Assembly (NCBI RefSeq): GCF_000744705.1
Contig: NZ_JQML01000001.1
Location: 7,450,017 to 7,514,016 of the forward strand
Source: Streptacidiphilus albus JL83
GTDB lineage: Bacteria > Actinomycetota > Actinomycetes > Streptomycetales > Streptomycetaceae
DNA length: 64,000 nucleotides
Direction of reading: 5' to 3'
Shown: in pieces, positions 7,378 to 16,533 of the stretch
Layout of the letters: each line of letters starts with the position of its first letter
Numbering within the stretch: the stretch's first letter is position 1
Program-made: the position numbers and the translations under genes
The notes under the pieces: model-generated
Databases searched by the model: none
Told to the model about the DNA's origin: nothing
Seen by the model: the letters and a program-made list of their open reading frames with translations, nothing else

Positions 7378-9279
7378 TCAGTGGACGCCGACCCAGGTGC
7401 TGGGGCCCTCGGTGTCGAGGTGGGCGCTGTCCGCGTACAGGTAGGTGACCATCCAGGTGCCGCCTTCGGGGTCCTGGGCGCTGATGTTGTAGTTGCCGCT
7501 GCCGTTGGTGGTGGCGGTGGCCATCAGGTACCAGGTCTTGCCGCCGGTGGGCCGGAACAGCAGTTGGACCTTGGCCTTGGGGAAGTTGTGCCATTTGCCC
7601 GAGTAGTACTGGTGCAGCGTCCCGGAGAAGTACTCGCGCTGGTTGCGCCCCGGGTGGCTGCTGCTCGGCCTGCCGCCGGAGATCCAGGTGTACTCGCGCG
7701 AGAGGTAGACGGCCTTGCTGTAGACCGCCCTCCAGTCGGGCGTGCCCGCGAAGTAGACCCGCCAGTAGCCGTTGGCCCTGCCGCCGTAGACGGCGTAGCA
7801 GGAGAACGTGTCGTTCACCGCGTTGGAACCGCCGACGGCGGTGCTGCCGACGGTGTGCCAGTTCCTGTCGTCGGACGAGTACTGCACCTGGACGTAGCCG
7901 TGGCCCAGGGACACATTCGCGCTGCCGAGGTAGACGTTGCCGCTGATCACGGCCTCGCCGTAGGCGTCCTCGCTGATGCTGAGGCCGGTGATGGAGTCCG
8001 GCTGCGGGATGTGCACAGTCACGTACGAGCTGCCGTCGAAGTACAGGTACGGCGTCATTTCGGTGTTGACGTTGTAGGAGCCGGCCCGGTTCACCGGAAT
8101 GCTGAAGTGCCCAGTGCCGTCGGCGGTGCCGTCGTACACATCAGTCGCGTAGGAGCCCGTTTCGAGCTCGAACTGCTCCCCGGGCGCAGGTAGCCAACTG
8201 CCGTTGTCCTCACGTTCGATGATGCCGGTGATCGCGGTGGAGCCGCCGACCGGGACATTCGCGTTGGACGGCGACGTGACGACGACCCGCGTCAACTCCT
8301 GCGTGGTCCAGTAGGTGTCCGTGCCGACCGAGGTACTCGTGTACGCCACCGCGTCCGTCCCCTGCGGCGTGTAGCTGACGCTCATGCTGCCACTGGTCGG
8401 TGCCGAATACGGTGGAACGGTGAACGTGCCGTCCGCCGCAGTGGTCACCGCGCCCAGGGACTGCGGTGCGGGGTAGCCCTGGCTGTTGACGCCGTTGTAG
8501 GTGGGCTGCAGGGTCGCCCCCGCGACCGGGGAAGTCTGCCCGGTACGGGGGTCGGTCGCGGTGAGGACACCATGGGCCCCGAGCTCATGGTCGTCGTAGC
8601 TCAGCTGGGACGGACCGTCACCGGTGAACTGGGAGAAGGACATGACGTCGTGGTAGTGGAAGGTTCCGACTCCGATCACCACATCGTTGCCGGCCTGGTC
8701 AGTGACCTCGACCGACGCCCTGTAGGTGCCGAGTGACGGCAGCGTGAAGTGGGAGTACCACCAGTCGTCGGACGGCAGGCCGCCGGCCGCACCGAGCTTG
8801 AGGACGGTCGGGCCGGAGTCCCCGCCCGGCTGCGTCGCCACCGGGGTGAGCGTGGCCGTGACCGAGGTGATCGTTCCCGGGGCGCCGCCGTAGTCCGTGA
8901 CCTCTACGTCGAAGATGGCCGTGTCGTTGCTGCTGGTGTCGTAGGGGACCTGGAGGTCGTTCGCCCAGGGCAGTCCCGCCGTTGGAGCGCCGACAGTAAC
9001 CGGCGGGGTTCCTGAGGACGTCGGCGTCGCGGTCGCGACCGGCGTGCTGGTGGGTGTCGGCGTTGTGGTGGGCGCCGGGGTGCCGGTGGGTGATGACGGT
9101 GTGTCGGTGGGCACTGGTGCAGTCGTACCGGTGGGTGACGGCGTGTCCGTGGCGGTCGTCGTCGGCGTGGCCGACGGCGCCGGGTCGTCGGCGTAGGCCG
9201 AGGAAGCCGGCAGGGCCAGCGCGGCGGTGACAAGCACGGCCGTCACCAGCGTCGCAGGTATGAGGAGACGGGGTCTCAC
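7378..9279 (-). CDS. Large secreted protein with Pro/Thr stalk and Ig-like domains
   Basis: A 633-aa exported protein. The signal peptide spans residues 1-30 (RPRLLIPATLVTAVLVTAALALPASSAYA). A ~65-residue Ser/Thr/Pro-rich stalk follows, then beta-rich repeats with PKD/Ig-like features (IFDVEVTDYGG, TVTIH-like strands, DGTFTVPPYSAPTSGS, DGTGHFSIPVNRAGSYNV). Similar Streptomyces proteins are annotated only as hypothetical. GTG 9279 has AGGGGG upstream. No sortase motif or C-terminal membrane anchor is seen, so it is probably released or wall-associated. Function unknown. Confidence 0.75.
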   Translation of the reverse strand: MRPRLLIPATLVTAVLVTAALALPASSAYADDPAPSATPTTTATDTPSPTGTTAPVPTDTPSSPTGTPAPTTTPTPTSTPVATATPTSSGTPPVTVGAPTAGLPWANDLQVPYDTSSNDTAIFDVEVTDYGGAPGTITSVTATLTPVATQPGGDSGPTVLKLGAAGGLPSDDWWYSHFTLPSLGTYRASVEVTDQAGNDVVIGVGTFHYHDVMSFSQFTGDGPSQLSYDDHELGAHGVLTATDPRTGQTSPVAGATLQPTYNGVNSQGYPAPQSLGAVTTAADGTFTVPPYSAPTSGSMSVSYTPQGTDAVAYTSTSVGTDTYWTTQELTRVVVTSPSNANVPVGGSTAITGIIEREDNGSWLPAPGEQFELETGSYATDVYDGTADGTGHFSIPVNRAGSYNVNTEMTPYLYFDGSSYVTVHIPQPDSITGLSISEDAYGEAVISGNVYLGSANVSLGHGYVQVQYSSDDRNWHTVGSTAVGGSNAVNDTFSCYAVYGGRANGYWRVYFAGTPDWRAVYSKAVYLSREYTWISGGRPSSSHPGRNQREYFSGTLHQYYSGKWHNFPKAKVQLLFRPTGGKTWYLMATATTNGSGNYNISAQDPEGGTWMVTYLYADSAHLDTEGPSTWVGVH

Positions 9280-9653
9280 TCAGGTTCCCCCTGTGATGTG
9301 AGTTGTCCGAGAGCCCGCTGAGACAATGCGGGCAAGTGGCCAGACACTAACGCGTGCACTCGCACGCGAGCTCGTCGGGGTCAGGAATTGACGGTTCCGG
9401 TGGGCGGTTCGGCTTTCCTTCGGACGGTCTGCCCCGTTCGTGCGCGAGTTGTCCTGTTCGTGCGCGAGTTGTCCTGCTCGTGCACGAGTGGGATCGGCTG
9501 GATCGGGCGGCTTCGGGTTGCCGGCACCGATCCGGCCGGTACGGCCGCCGTCGGGACGGTCGTCGACGGCGACCGTGCACTCCCTACCCCCTTGAGCAGG
9601 GAGTTCGTGGTGGGCGATAGTCTCCGCGGGACACCAGGGGGGCGGGGGGAACA
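9280..9653. promoter_or_regulatory. Divergent promoter region with iterated palindromes
   Basis: Three copies of a 20-bp unit (gttcgtgcgcgagttgtcct) lie at 9436-9455, 9456-9475 and, degenerate, 9476-9490. Each is centred on a near-palindrome, and the third contains the perfect ctcgtgcacgag. A further inverted repeat, gcgtgc-actc-gcacgc, lies at 9354-9369. The 20-bp period puts the sites about two helical turns apart, which suits cooperative binding of a regulator controlling the secreted protein gene, the protease operon or both. Confidence 0.55.
9436..9490. repeat. Three tandem 20-bp iterons
   Basis: Units 1 and 2 are identical; unit 3 differs by a few bases. Confidence 0.8.
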
Positions 9654-11192
9654 GTGGCAGGCATTTCGAGTGGGCCAAGGACTTCGGGCAGGGCGATACG
9701 GGCGGCCGGACTTCTGGTCGGGTTCTATGCGATGGGTTTCGGCCTGCTCGCGCTGTTGCTGGCGATCGACTACCTGGTCCTGAACAGCGACGATCCCAGC
9801 CCCCGTCTCGTCGTCTATGCCCTCGGCTTCAGCGCGGTGGCGGGCGTGCCCATCCTCCGCGGCATCTTCTTCACCCGCGGCAACCGGATGCGGAAGCCCC
9901 CCGGCGTGCCGGTCACCAAGGCGCAGCAGCCGGTGCTGTGGCAGCGGGTCGAGATCCTCGCGGAGGCCATGGGGACCCGGCCGCCCAAGGAGATCTGGAT
10001 GACCGCCGACGTCAACGCGGCCGTTCACGAGGAGTCCTGGCTGATGGGGCTGATACCCGGCAAGCGCCGGATGCTGCTCGGCGCACCGTTGCTGATCGGG
10101 CTCACCCCCGCCCAGTTCGACGCCGTCGTCGGACACGAACTCGGCCACTACTCCAACCAGGACACCCGGCTCGCCGGACTGGTTCAGCGGGGCCGGGAGT
10201 CGATGATGAACACGCTGCGGGCGTTCCGTGGCGGCAACAACCTGAGCAGAGTGTTGTTCGGCCTCTACAAGGGCTACGCCGAGCGCTACCTGCGCACCAC
10301 CCAGGCCATCAGCCGGGAGCAGGAGCGGGCTGCCGACCTGGCGGCGGTGCGGATCGCCGGGCGTGACAACGTCGCCTCCGCGCTCCGTCAGATCCCGGCC
10401 CTGGACGCAGGGTTCGACTTCTACCTGGGCCACTACGCCGCCTCCGCGAGCAAGCTGGGACTGCTGCCGCACACCGACGAGTTCATCGGCGGCTTTCGAC
10501 ACCTGCTCGCCGACCCGGAGCGGAACGAGGAGCTCGACGCGATCCGGCGCAGCCTGCCGAAGCGCAAGACCACCCCCTACGACTCGCACCCGCCGATGGA
10601 CGAGCGGGTTGCCGCCATCGAGGCGCTGCCGGAGGACGGTCGGGGCCGGGACAGCGGCAGCGCGATGGAGTTCCTGCACCTCCCCGCGCCGCTGTTCGGG
10701 GCGGTCGCCCGTTCGGCCTGGAAGCCGGAGAACAACAGCAAGCAGCAGGTGGACTGGGCGACCCTGCTGCACGCCGCCGGCCGGGCCCACGCCCTGGAGC
10801 AGGCCGGGCCACTGCTCTCGGCGGCCTCTGCGGTCAGCGGCGGCAGCCCCACGCTGATGCAGGTACTGGAGGTGGTGGACCGGGGCGGGCTGGCCGCGCT
10901 CTGCGGACGACTGCCGGAACCGAAGATCGCCAAGGGCACCACCGGCCGCCTGCGGGACGAGCACCTGCGCACCGACTTCGGCAAGCGGCTGCGGTCGCTG
11001 GTGGAGGTCACCGTCGCCGATGCCGGGCGCGGCGGCTGGCCACTGTCCTGGAGCCACAGCCACCACTTCGAGATCCGCACCGAACTGCTGCCGGAGGGAT
11101 TCGCCGACCGCCTGCAGCCGGCCGTCGAGGCGGTCGTCGCCGGTCGTCCCTCGACCGGTCAACTACGTGAACTTGTACGACAGTTGTCATAG
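9654..11192 (+). CDS. M48-family membrane metallopeptidase
   Basis: A 512-aa protein with two N-terminal membrane segments (about residues 17-43 and 52-70). The zinc-binding HELGH motif is in VVGHELGHYSN, and a downstream Glu ligand is in SREQERAADLAAVRIAG, as in HtpX/Ste24-type proteases. The C-terminal ~200 residues are a less conserved extension. GTG 9654 follows a G-rich site. The next gene begins 23 bases downstream, so the two form an operon. It probably handles membrane or envelope protein turnover. Confidence 0.88.
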   Translation: MAGISSGPRTSGRAIRAAGLLVGFYAMGFGLLALLLAIDYLVLNSDDPSPRLVVYALGFSAVAGVPILRGIFFTRGNRMRKPPGVPVTKAQQPVLWQRVEILAEAMGTRPPKEIWMTADVNAAVHEESWLMGLIPGKRRMLLGAPLLIGLTPAQFDAVVGHELGHYSNQDTRLAGLVQRGRESMMNTLRAFRGGNNLSRVLFGLYKGYAERYLRTTQAISREQERAADLAAVRIAGRDNVASALRQIPALDAGFDFYLGHYAASASKLGLLPHTDEFIGGFRHLLADPERNEELDAIRRSLPKRKTTPYDSHPPMDERVAAIEALPEDGRGRDSGSAMEFLHLPAPLFGAVARSAWKPENNSKQQVDWATLLHAAGRAHALEQAGPLLSAASAVSGGSPTLMQVLEVVDRGGLAALCGRLPEPKIAKGTTGRLRDEHLRTDFGKRLRSLVEVTVADAGRGGWPLSWSHSHHFEIRTELLPEGFADRLQPAVEAVVAGRPSTGQLRELVRQLS

Positions 11193-11215
11193 CAGGCGAA
11201 AGAGAGAGCACAAGC

Positions 11216-12421
11216 ATGTCACGATTCCTGGAACGGATATCCGGTAAGGCCCGACCGCCGAGGCCGGCCTCCGACGCCAAGGCTGCTGCGGCCGCCGGTC
11301 GGCAGCCGGGCACCGGCCCGGCCAAGGACGGAAGCAGCAACCGGACCATCCAGCCGGCCGAGTACGGGCTGCCGCTGCGGACGGAGCTGCGCACCGACCG
11401 GTCGGTGGACGACCCGGCCCTGGACGCCGCAGTCCTCGCCGCGAAGGCGGGGAACTGGCAGCCGGTGGGCGCACTGATGTGGGAGGCCGGGCGGGACTGG
11501 GAGCGCCGCTACCTCTACACCTGGATCTTCGGCGCCCTCGCGGCGGAGGACGCCCGCTGGTTGCAGGCCTGGCGGCAGGCCCACCCGCAGGACGGGGCGG
11601 CGGCAGCCATCGAGGCGTCGTCACTGGTCCAACTGGCCTGGAAGATCCGCACCGGTGATGTGTCGAGCAAGGTCAGCCGGGAGCAGTGGGACGGCTTCTT
11701 CCGAGTGCTGCGCCAGGTTCCGGAGCACTGCCGGGAGGCTGCCGCCCTGAGCCCGGAGGATCCCACGCCGTGGGTCGTGCTGCTGGGCGCGGCCAAGGGC
11801 CTGCAGTGGGGGAACGACGAGTTCCGGGCGCTCTGGGCAGAGGTGGTCGCACGTGACCCGCACCATGTCCTGGCCCATATCTCGGCGCAGAGCTACTGGC
11901 TGCCGCGCTGGTACGGCTCGACCGACCTGGTCCTGGAGTTCACCGAGCAGGCCATCGCCGCTGCTCCGGTCGGCTCGCTGCTCAGCCTGCTCCGGCTGGA
12001 CCTGCTGAACCGTGAACTCCGGCCCGAGGACAGCAAGCTGCGTCCCGCGTTCTGGCGTGGCGAACAGGTCCGGTGGGCGATCGACGAGGCACTGATCGAC
12101 CTGGCGGCGGCCGATCCGGCGAACGTCCGGATCAATGCGATGCGCAGTTGGCTCGCCGTCTTCCTGGTCCGGACCGAGCGCTGGGCAGAGGCCGTGGAGC
12201 AGTTCCGGGCCATCGGCAGGATGGTCGCCTTCGAGCCCTGGAGCTATTCGACGGACGGCACGGCGCTGTTCACCCAGCAGCGCGCGACTGCCGTCCTCGG
12301 CTGGGAGGCCGCCGGCCGCCCGGCCGTACCGCCGCCGGCCCGGCACCGTTCGGCCCCGGCCGGCTCGTACTTCGATCTGACCACGCCCAATCCGGACGCC
12401 GAACCGGTCACCGGAAGATAG
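11216..12421 (+). CDS. Hypothetical helical-repeat protein downstream of M48 protease
   Basis: A 401-aa soluble protein. An Ala/Pro-rich N-terminal 50 residues is followed by a helical region with Trp/Leu-rich hairpins (GNWQPVGALMWEAGRDWERR, PEDPTPWVVLLGAAKGLQWG, RTERWAEAVEQFRAIGRM) resembling TPR-like repeats. No catalytic motif is seen. The ATG at 11216 has GAGAG upstream. Co-transcription with the M48 gene suggests a partner or adaptor. Family not recognised. Confidence 0.75.
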   Translation: MSRFLERISGKARPPRPASDAKAAAAAGRQPGTGPAKDGSSNRTIQPAEYGLPLRTELRTDRSVDDPALDAAVLAAKAGNWQPVGALMWEAGRDWERRYLYTWIFGALAAEDARWLQAWRQAHPQDGAAAAIEASSLVQLAWKIRTGDVSSKVSREQWDGFFRVLRQVPEHCREAAALSPEDPTPWVVLLGAAKGLQWGNDEFRALWAEVVARDPHHVLAHISAQSYWLPRWYGSTDLVLEFTEQAIAAAPVGSLLSLLRLDLLNRELRPEDSKLRPAFWRGEQVRWAIDEALIDLAAADPANVRINAMRSWLAVFLVRTERWAEAVEQFRAIGRMVAFEPWSYSTDGTALFTQQRATAVLGWEAAGRPAVPPPARHRSAPAGSYFDLTTPNPDAEPVTGR

Positions 12422-12465
12422 GCGGACGACCGTCGGGCGGCGCTGACGGGGCAGGGCTTGTCAAT

Positions 12466-12848
12466 GCTCCAGCAGGACTTTGACGTCATGCGTGGGACGC
12501 GTGTGCCGGTGAGTTCCGTCTCGATGCCGGCGTCGGCGAGGATCTGGTCGAACAGGGCGGGGAACTTCGCGTCCCGGTCCCGGATGAGGTGCTTGATGCG
12601 GGCTCCGGCGTCCTCAAGGTCCATCGTGGGGTTCCTCGCGGCTTGCGTGACCCAGGCTGCGGTCGGGTGGGCGGTGGAGCCCAGGACGCGGATCCGGCGG
12701 GTGGCGTGTCCGATGACGGCATCGATCATCATGCCCTGTCGGCCGGAGGCACTGGCAAAGCTGGTTGACCCGCGCGTTGTGGTTCTCGGCACGCACAGTG
12801 CAGGAGGTGGTGCCGGTCCCGGATCAGCGTGCGGTCCGGCAGTGGTCC
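12466..12848 (-). pseudogene. Rearranged integrase-core transposase remnant
   Basis: Leftward reading gives a recognisable integrase-core segment (ATRRIRVLGSTAHPTAAWVTQAARNP, then AGARIKHLIRDRDAKFPALFDQILADAGIETELTG), which ends abruptly after RVPRM. Upstream on the same strand, a frameshifted piece reads DRTLIRDRHHLLH and then HNARVNQL, like the C-terminal end of the same kind of transposase. C-terminal material therefore precedes mid-protein material, meaning deletion or fusion of two copies. Confidence 0.65.
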
Positions 12849-12867
12849 TCCCCCGCCTGCGGTGAAC

Positions 12868-13575
12868 TCAGCTCCGCTGGACGAATCCGTTGCAGAAGGC
12901 GTAGCGCACGGCCTGGGAGCGGTCGTGGGCTCCGATCTTGGTGAAGATCCGGTTGATGTGGGTTTTGACCGTGGCGTGGCTGATGTTCAGCCGGTCGCAG
13001 ATCTCGGCGTTGGAGAGTCCTTCGGCGATCAGTCCGAGCACCTCGGCCTCGCGCGGGGTGAGGCCGTCGGGCAGCGCGGCACCCGCGCGGGACGGCGTCG
13101 GCGGGGTCACCGAGGACAGTGCGCAGACCAGGCGTTCCTGCACCACCGGATCGAGCCACACGCGTCCGGCGCTGACGCTTCGGAGGGCTGCCTCGACGTC
13201 TTCGCTGCTCGTGTCCTTGGTCAGGTAGCCGCGCGCACCGGCCCGAAGCGCGGGGAAGATCGACTCTTCGTCGACATACGTGGTGAGCACCAGGACCGAG
13301 CAGTCCGGGAGGCGTTCGCGCAGCATCGCGGTGGCTTCCGTGCCGTCGAGGACCGGCATCCCCAGGTCCATCAGCACGATGTCCGGCCGCAGCCGCTCGG
13401 CCAGGTGCACCGCCTCCGCACCGTCGCGGGCCGTGCCGACCACCTCTATGCCGTCCATGATGCCGAGCAGCAGCACCAGTCCGTCGCGGACGACCCACTG
13501 GTCGTCCGCGACGAGGACCCTGATCGGAGCCGCGGCTTCCGGGACGTCTTCCGGCACCCCTTGGGCAGGGCTCAT
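12868..13575 (-). CDS. NarL/LuxR-family response regulator
   Basis: A 235-aa protein. The N-terminal receiver domain has the acidic pair in VADDQ, the phospho-Asp in DIVLMDLGMP, the conserved Thr in LTTY and the Lys in TKD. The C-terminal LuxR HTH reads LTPREAEVLGLIAEGLSNAEICDRLNISHATVKTHINRIFTKIG. The ATG at 13575 overlaps the kinase stop by 4 bases (ATGA), so it is coupled to and phosphorylated by that kinase. Confidence 0.93.
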   Translation of the reverse strand: MSPAQGVPEDVPEAAAPIRVLVADDQWVVRDGLVLLLGIMDGIEVVGTARDGAEAVHLAERLRPDIVLMDLGMPVLDGTEATAMLRERLPDCSVLVLTTYVDEESIFPALRAGARGYLTKDTSSEDVEAALRSVSAGRVWLDPVVQERLVCALSSVTPPTPSRAGAALPDGLTPREAEVLGLIAEGLSNAEICDRLNISHATVKTHINRIFTKIGAHDRSQAVRYAFCNGFVQRS

Positions 13576-14795
13576 GCCGCGACCTCCATCCGCACGCTCC
13601 ACCCCTGGTCCAGCGGTCCGGCCAGCGCGGTGCCGCCGACCTGAGCCAGCCGCTCCCGCATGCCGATGAGGCCCATGCCGGGGCCACTGCCCGCGGCCTG
13701 GGCCGAAGGCCCGGGGCCTTGGTCCACGACGGACAGCACGACTCGGGCTGCGTCGAAGCGCAAGGTGACGGTGGTCCGCGAGCCGTGTGCGTAACGGGCG
13801 GCGTTCGTCAGCGCCTCCTGTGCTCCACGGTAGAGCGCGAGTCCCGCCTCCGGCGGCAGTTCTCTCGGTTCCCCTTCGACCCGGAAACAGGCCTCCAGAC
13901 GATGGTCGGCCCGATACCGCTCGACGAGGTCCGGCAGCCGGTCGAGGGCCTGCCCCGAGGTGTCGCGCAGAGCGACGACAGCCCGCCGCGCGTCCTCCAG
14001 TCCTTCTTTCACCAGGCCGCCCGCGCGCTCGATCACGGTCTGCAGTTGCTCGCTGACCTCCTCGCGCCGGCCGAGGCGCCGCGCGCCCTCCAGCTGGATC
14101 GCCAGGCCGGAGAGGGACTGCGCCAGTACATCGTGCAGATCGCGGGCGATCCGGGTCCGCTCAGCGAGGACCGCCGCCCGGGCCTCGGCGTCGCCGGCAT
14201 CCTCCAGCCGGGCGAGCAGCACCTCGGCGCGCTCCTGGTTCTGTCCGGCCCGGCGCATGCTCAGCGCCATGACCGCGAGTACCGCGCAGAACGACAGCTC
14301 CGACGCCGCGACTGCGGGTGAACCGCCGGGCACCAGCCAGGCCTCGACCAGAACGCCGCCGGTGAGCACACCCGCGATGGGCCCGCCGAGCCACAACGGC
14401 AGGAACAGGACTGCGGCGAGGACGCCGACGGCGACGGGCATGAGCGCCGCATACGACGGCTGCAGGGCCTGCAGCAGCAGACCGGAGGCGCCCGCCAGCA
14501 CCGCGAACCCCACGCGTGGCATCGACCGCGCCATCGGCCACACGTCGATCGCGGTCAACCCGATCGACAGGCAGACGCCCAGGAGTGCGACGGCGACGCC
14601 GAGATGGACCCCGGCGGTCCCTGGATGCGGCTGGGCGGTGATTCCCGAGTACAGGACGACAGCCCACACGATCCACAGCACCGGGCGCAGCCGGGCACGG
14701 GATCGCATCGACCGTGCCCTCGCTTCGGCGAGGGCAGCCGCCTCCCGCATGCTGAGCGGACCGTCGTGCCGTAGTGGGCCGTCCTGCTCCAGCAT
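13572..14795 (-). CDS. HisKA_3-type membrane sensor histidine kinase
   Basis: A 407-aa protein with about five or six membrane helices (residues ~38-180). The dimerisation and phosphoacceptor motif is ERTRIARDLHDVLAQSLSGLAIQLEG. The ATPase domain has EALTNAARYAHGS (N box) and GPGMGLIGMRERL (G box). It lacks a large extracellular domain, so it probably senses a membrane-linked signal. It is divergent from a membrane protein gene at 14959, a natural target. Confidence 0.92.
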   Translation of the reverse strand: MLEQDGPLRHDGPLSMREAAALAEARARSMRSRARLRPVLWIVWAVVLYSGITAQPHPGTAGVHLGVAVALLGVCLSIGLTAIDVWPMARSMPRVGFAVLAGASGLLLQALQPSYAALMPVAVGVLAAVLFLPLWLGGPIAGVLTGGVLVEAWLVPGGSPAVAASELSFCAVLAVMALSMRRAGQNQERAEVLLARLEDAGDAEARAAVLAERTRIARDLHDVLAQSLSGLAIQLEGARRLGRREEVSEQLQTVIERAGGLVKEGLEDARRAVVALRDTSGQALDRLPDLVERYRADHRLEACFRVEGEPRELPPEAGLALYRGAQEALTNAARYAHGSRTTVTLRFDAARVVLSVVDQGPGPSAQAAGSGPGMGLIGMRERLAQVGGTALAGPLDQGWSVRMEVAA

Positions 14796-14958
14796 CCCCG
14801 CCCCCTCGCTCCGGCCCTCCGCCGTTCGCCCGGCCGGTGACGATGATCCACGAAAACGGGGGCGGCCGCGTCACCCGCTGGGTTGACGCCGACGTCAACC
14901 CGCACATCGGTTGCCGGGCTGATGCCCGCTCACCGGCCGGGCGGCCATCCTCCTGGCC

Positions 14959-15507
14959 ATGACCATTGTCGATTACATCGTCTCCACTGCCCTCGTCCTG
15001 CTGGTGGTCCCGCAGATCCGCGGGGACAGGCTGACCCTCGCCAACGCCCTGCGTCCGGTCGTTCTGGTCGCCCTGGCGGCCGCCTACTACCTGCGCGGGG
15101 TCCCGACGCAGGGCAATGACGCCCTCCTCGACGTGCTGCTGGCGGCACTCGGCCTCACCCTGGGCACCGGCTGTGCCCTGACCACCCGCCTGACCGTGGG
15201 CGATGACGGGACGCCCTTCGCCAAGGCCGGAGCTGCCGCGGCCGTCCTGTGGGTCCTCGGGATGGCAGGACGGTTCACCTTCGTGTACTACGCGTCCCAC
15301 AGCGGTGCCCACGCCGTCGCCACCTTCAGCTTCAAGCACCACATCACGGGGACCGAAGCCTGGACCACCGCGCTGATTCTCATGGCCCTGGCGGAGGTCA
15401 CCTCCCGGCTGGTCACCATCCGCATTCGAGCCCGCATGCTCGCCAGTTCCGCGAGCAGCGCCCGGCCGGCAGTCGAGGCTTCACTGTCGCCTCGCGCTGA
15501 GGCCTGA
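14959..15507 (+). CDS. Small multi-spanning membrane protein
   Basis: A 182-aa protein with about four hydrophobic helices (VSTALVLLVVPQI, PVVLVALAAAYYL, LLDVLLAALGLTLGTGCAL, AAAVLWVLGMAGRF, plus one near AWTTALILMALAEV). The Ser/Ala-rich tail is cytoplasmic. No family recognised. It starts 163 bases from the divergent kinase gene and is a candidate regulon member. Confidence 0.75.
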   Translation: MTIVDYIVSTALVLLVVPQIRGDRLTLANALRPVVLVALAAAYYLRGVPTQGNDALLDVLLAALGLTLGTGCALTTRLTVGDDGTPFAKAGAAAAVLWVLGMAGRFTFVYYASHSGAHAVATFSFKHHITGTEAWTTALILMALAEVTSRLVTIRIRARMLASSASSARPAVEASLSPRAEA

Positions 15508-15523
15508 GACCATTGGAGCCTCC

Positions 15524-16063
15524 GTGGTGCCCACCGATTTCCAGGGATACTTCGCTGCGACCGCCGCCGGCGCGGCAGCCCTCATCGGACTCCTCTTCGT
15601 CGCCGTGTCGCTGCGACCGGAGTCACTCCTCGGCAGCGACGCGTCGGCCCGCGGGCGGGCGGTCGCCGGGTCGGCGTTCACCGCCCTGGTCAACAGCTTC
15701 TTCGTGTCGATCATCGCGTTGATCCCGCTCACGAGCCTCGGGTACACAGCCGTGGTCATGGCCGTTCTCAGCCTCTACGCCACCTACCAGACACATCGTG
15801 AACCGGACCGGCTCCAGGCGGGAGTGACCCAGCTGGTCGCCGCGCTCGCAGCGTACCTGTGCCAGCTCGCGGTCGGCTGCGCTCTGGTGGCCAGGCCTTC
15901 CGACGCCGGCCTGGTCACCGCGATCGCGTATCTGCTCATCGCCTCGTTCGCGGTCGCGCTGAAACGCGCATGGATACTCATGGGCCGCGAGGAGGTGGCG
16001 ATTCCGGGGACGCGCACGACACCGGAGGCGGCGAGCGAGGGCCCGACCGGCTCGTACAGGTGA
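15524..16063 (+). CDS. Small membrane protein
   Basis: A 179-aa protein with about four membrane segments (AAGAAALIGLLFVAVSL, ALVNSFFVSIIALIPLTSLGY, LVAALAAYLCQLAVGCALV, AIAYLLIASFAVAL). GTG 15524 has GGAG five bases upstream and follows the previous stop by 16 bases, so the two membrane proteins form an operon. Function unknown. Confidence 0.75.
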   Translation: MVPTDFQGYFAATAAGAAALIGLLFVAVSLRPESLLGSDASARGRAVAGSAFTALVNSFFVSIIALIPLTSLGYTAVVMAVLSLYATYQTHREPDRLQAGVTQLVAALAAYLCQLAVGCALVARPSDAGLVTAIAYLLIASFAVALKRAWILMGREEVAIPGTRTTPEAASEGPTGSYR

Positions 16064-16074
16064 TCACCCAGGTG

Positions 16075-16330
16075 GAGGCGGCCGGCGCAGCAGCGTGTCC
16101 GGGCGGATCACGAGGCGGAGCTGTCGCAGGAGGTTGCGGGGGAGCGGGGTGAGGAGCGAGGCGAGGAGCGCGGTGAGGAAGGCCCGGTCCTCGGGCGCGA
16201 ACTTGGCCTTCGTGGTGCCGAGTTGCCGTTCCAGGAGGGTGATCTGGTGGCGCAGGGCCAGTGTCTCGGTGTCCGACTGGGAGCGTCGCCACCTGATGGA
16301 CCCTGCAGCTCGCCCCGTCGACCAGGACCG
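16075..16330 (-). pseudogene. N-terminal fragment of integrase-type transposase
   Basis: Leftward frame reads SDTETLALRHQITLLERQLG, KAKFAPEDRAFLTALL, then LRRLRLLVRP-like LRQLRLVIRPDTLLRR. This is the characteristic N-terminus of the transposase family whose middle and C-terminal parts appear at 12466-12848 on the same strand. The frame stops after about 85 residues. Confidence 0.65.
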
Positions 16331-16533
16331 GTCGGGTGATCTCGCAGGCCGGCACTCAGATCCCGCAGTTCGCCTGCTGACCGGTTGTCGCGTCTCCAGG
16401 GCCTCACTGCTCCTCAGCAGCGGAGCAGTGAGGCCCGAGGCGTTCCGGACCGTGGGCGCCGATCGATTCATCCGGCCGGTTCAGTGACCTGATGCCGGTC
16501 GGGACCTGCGGCACCGGACCGCTTTTCACGGCG

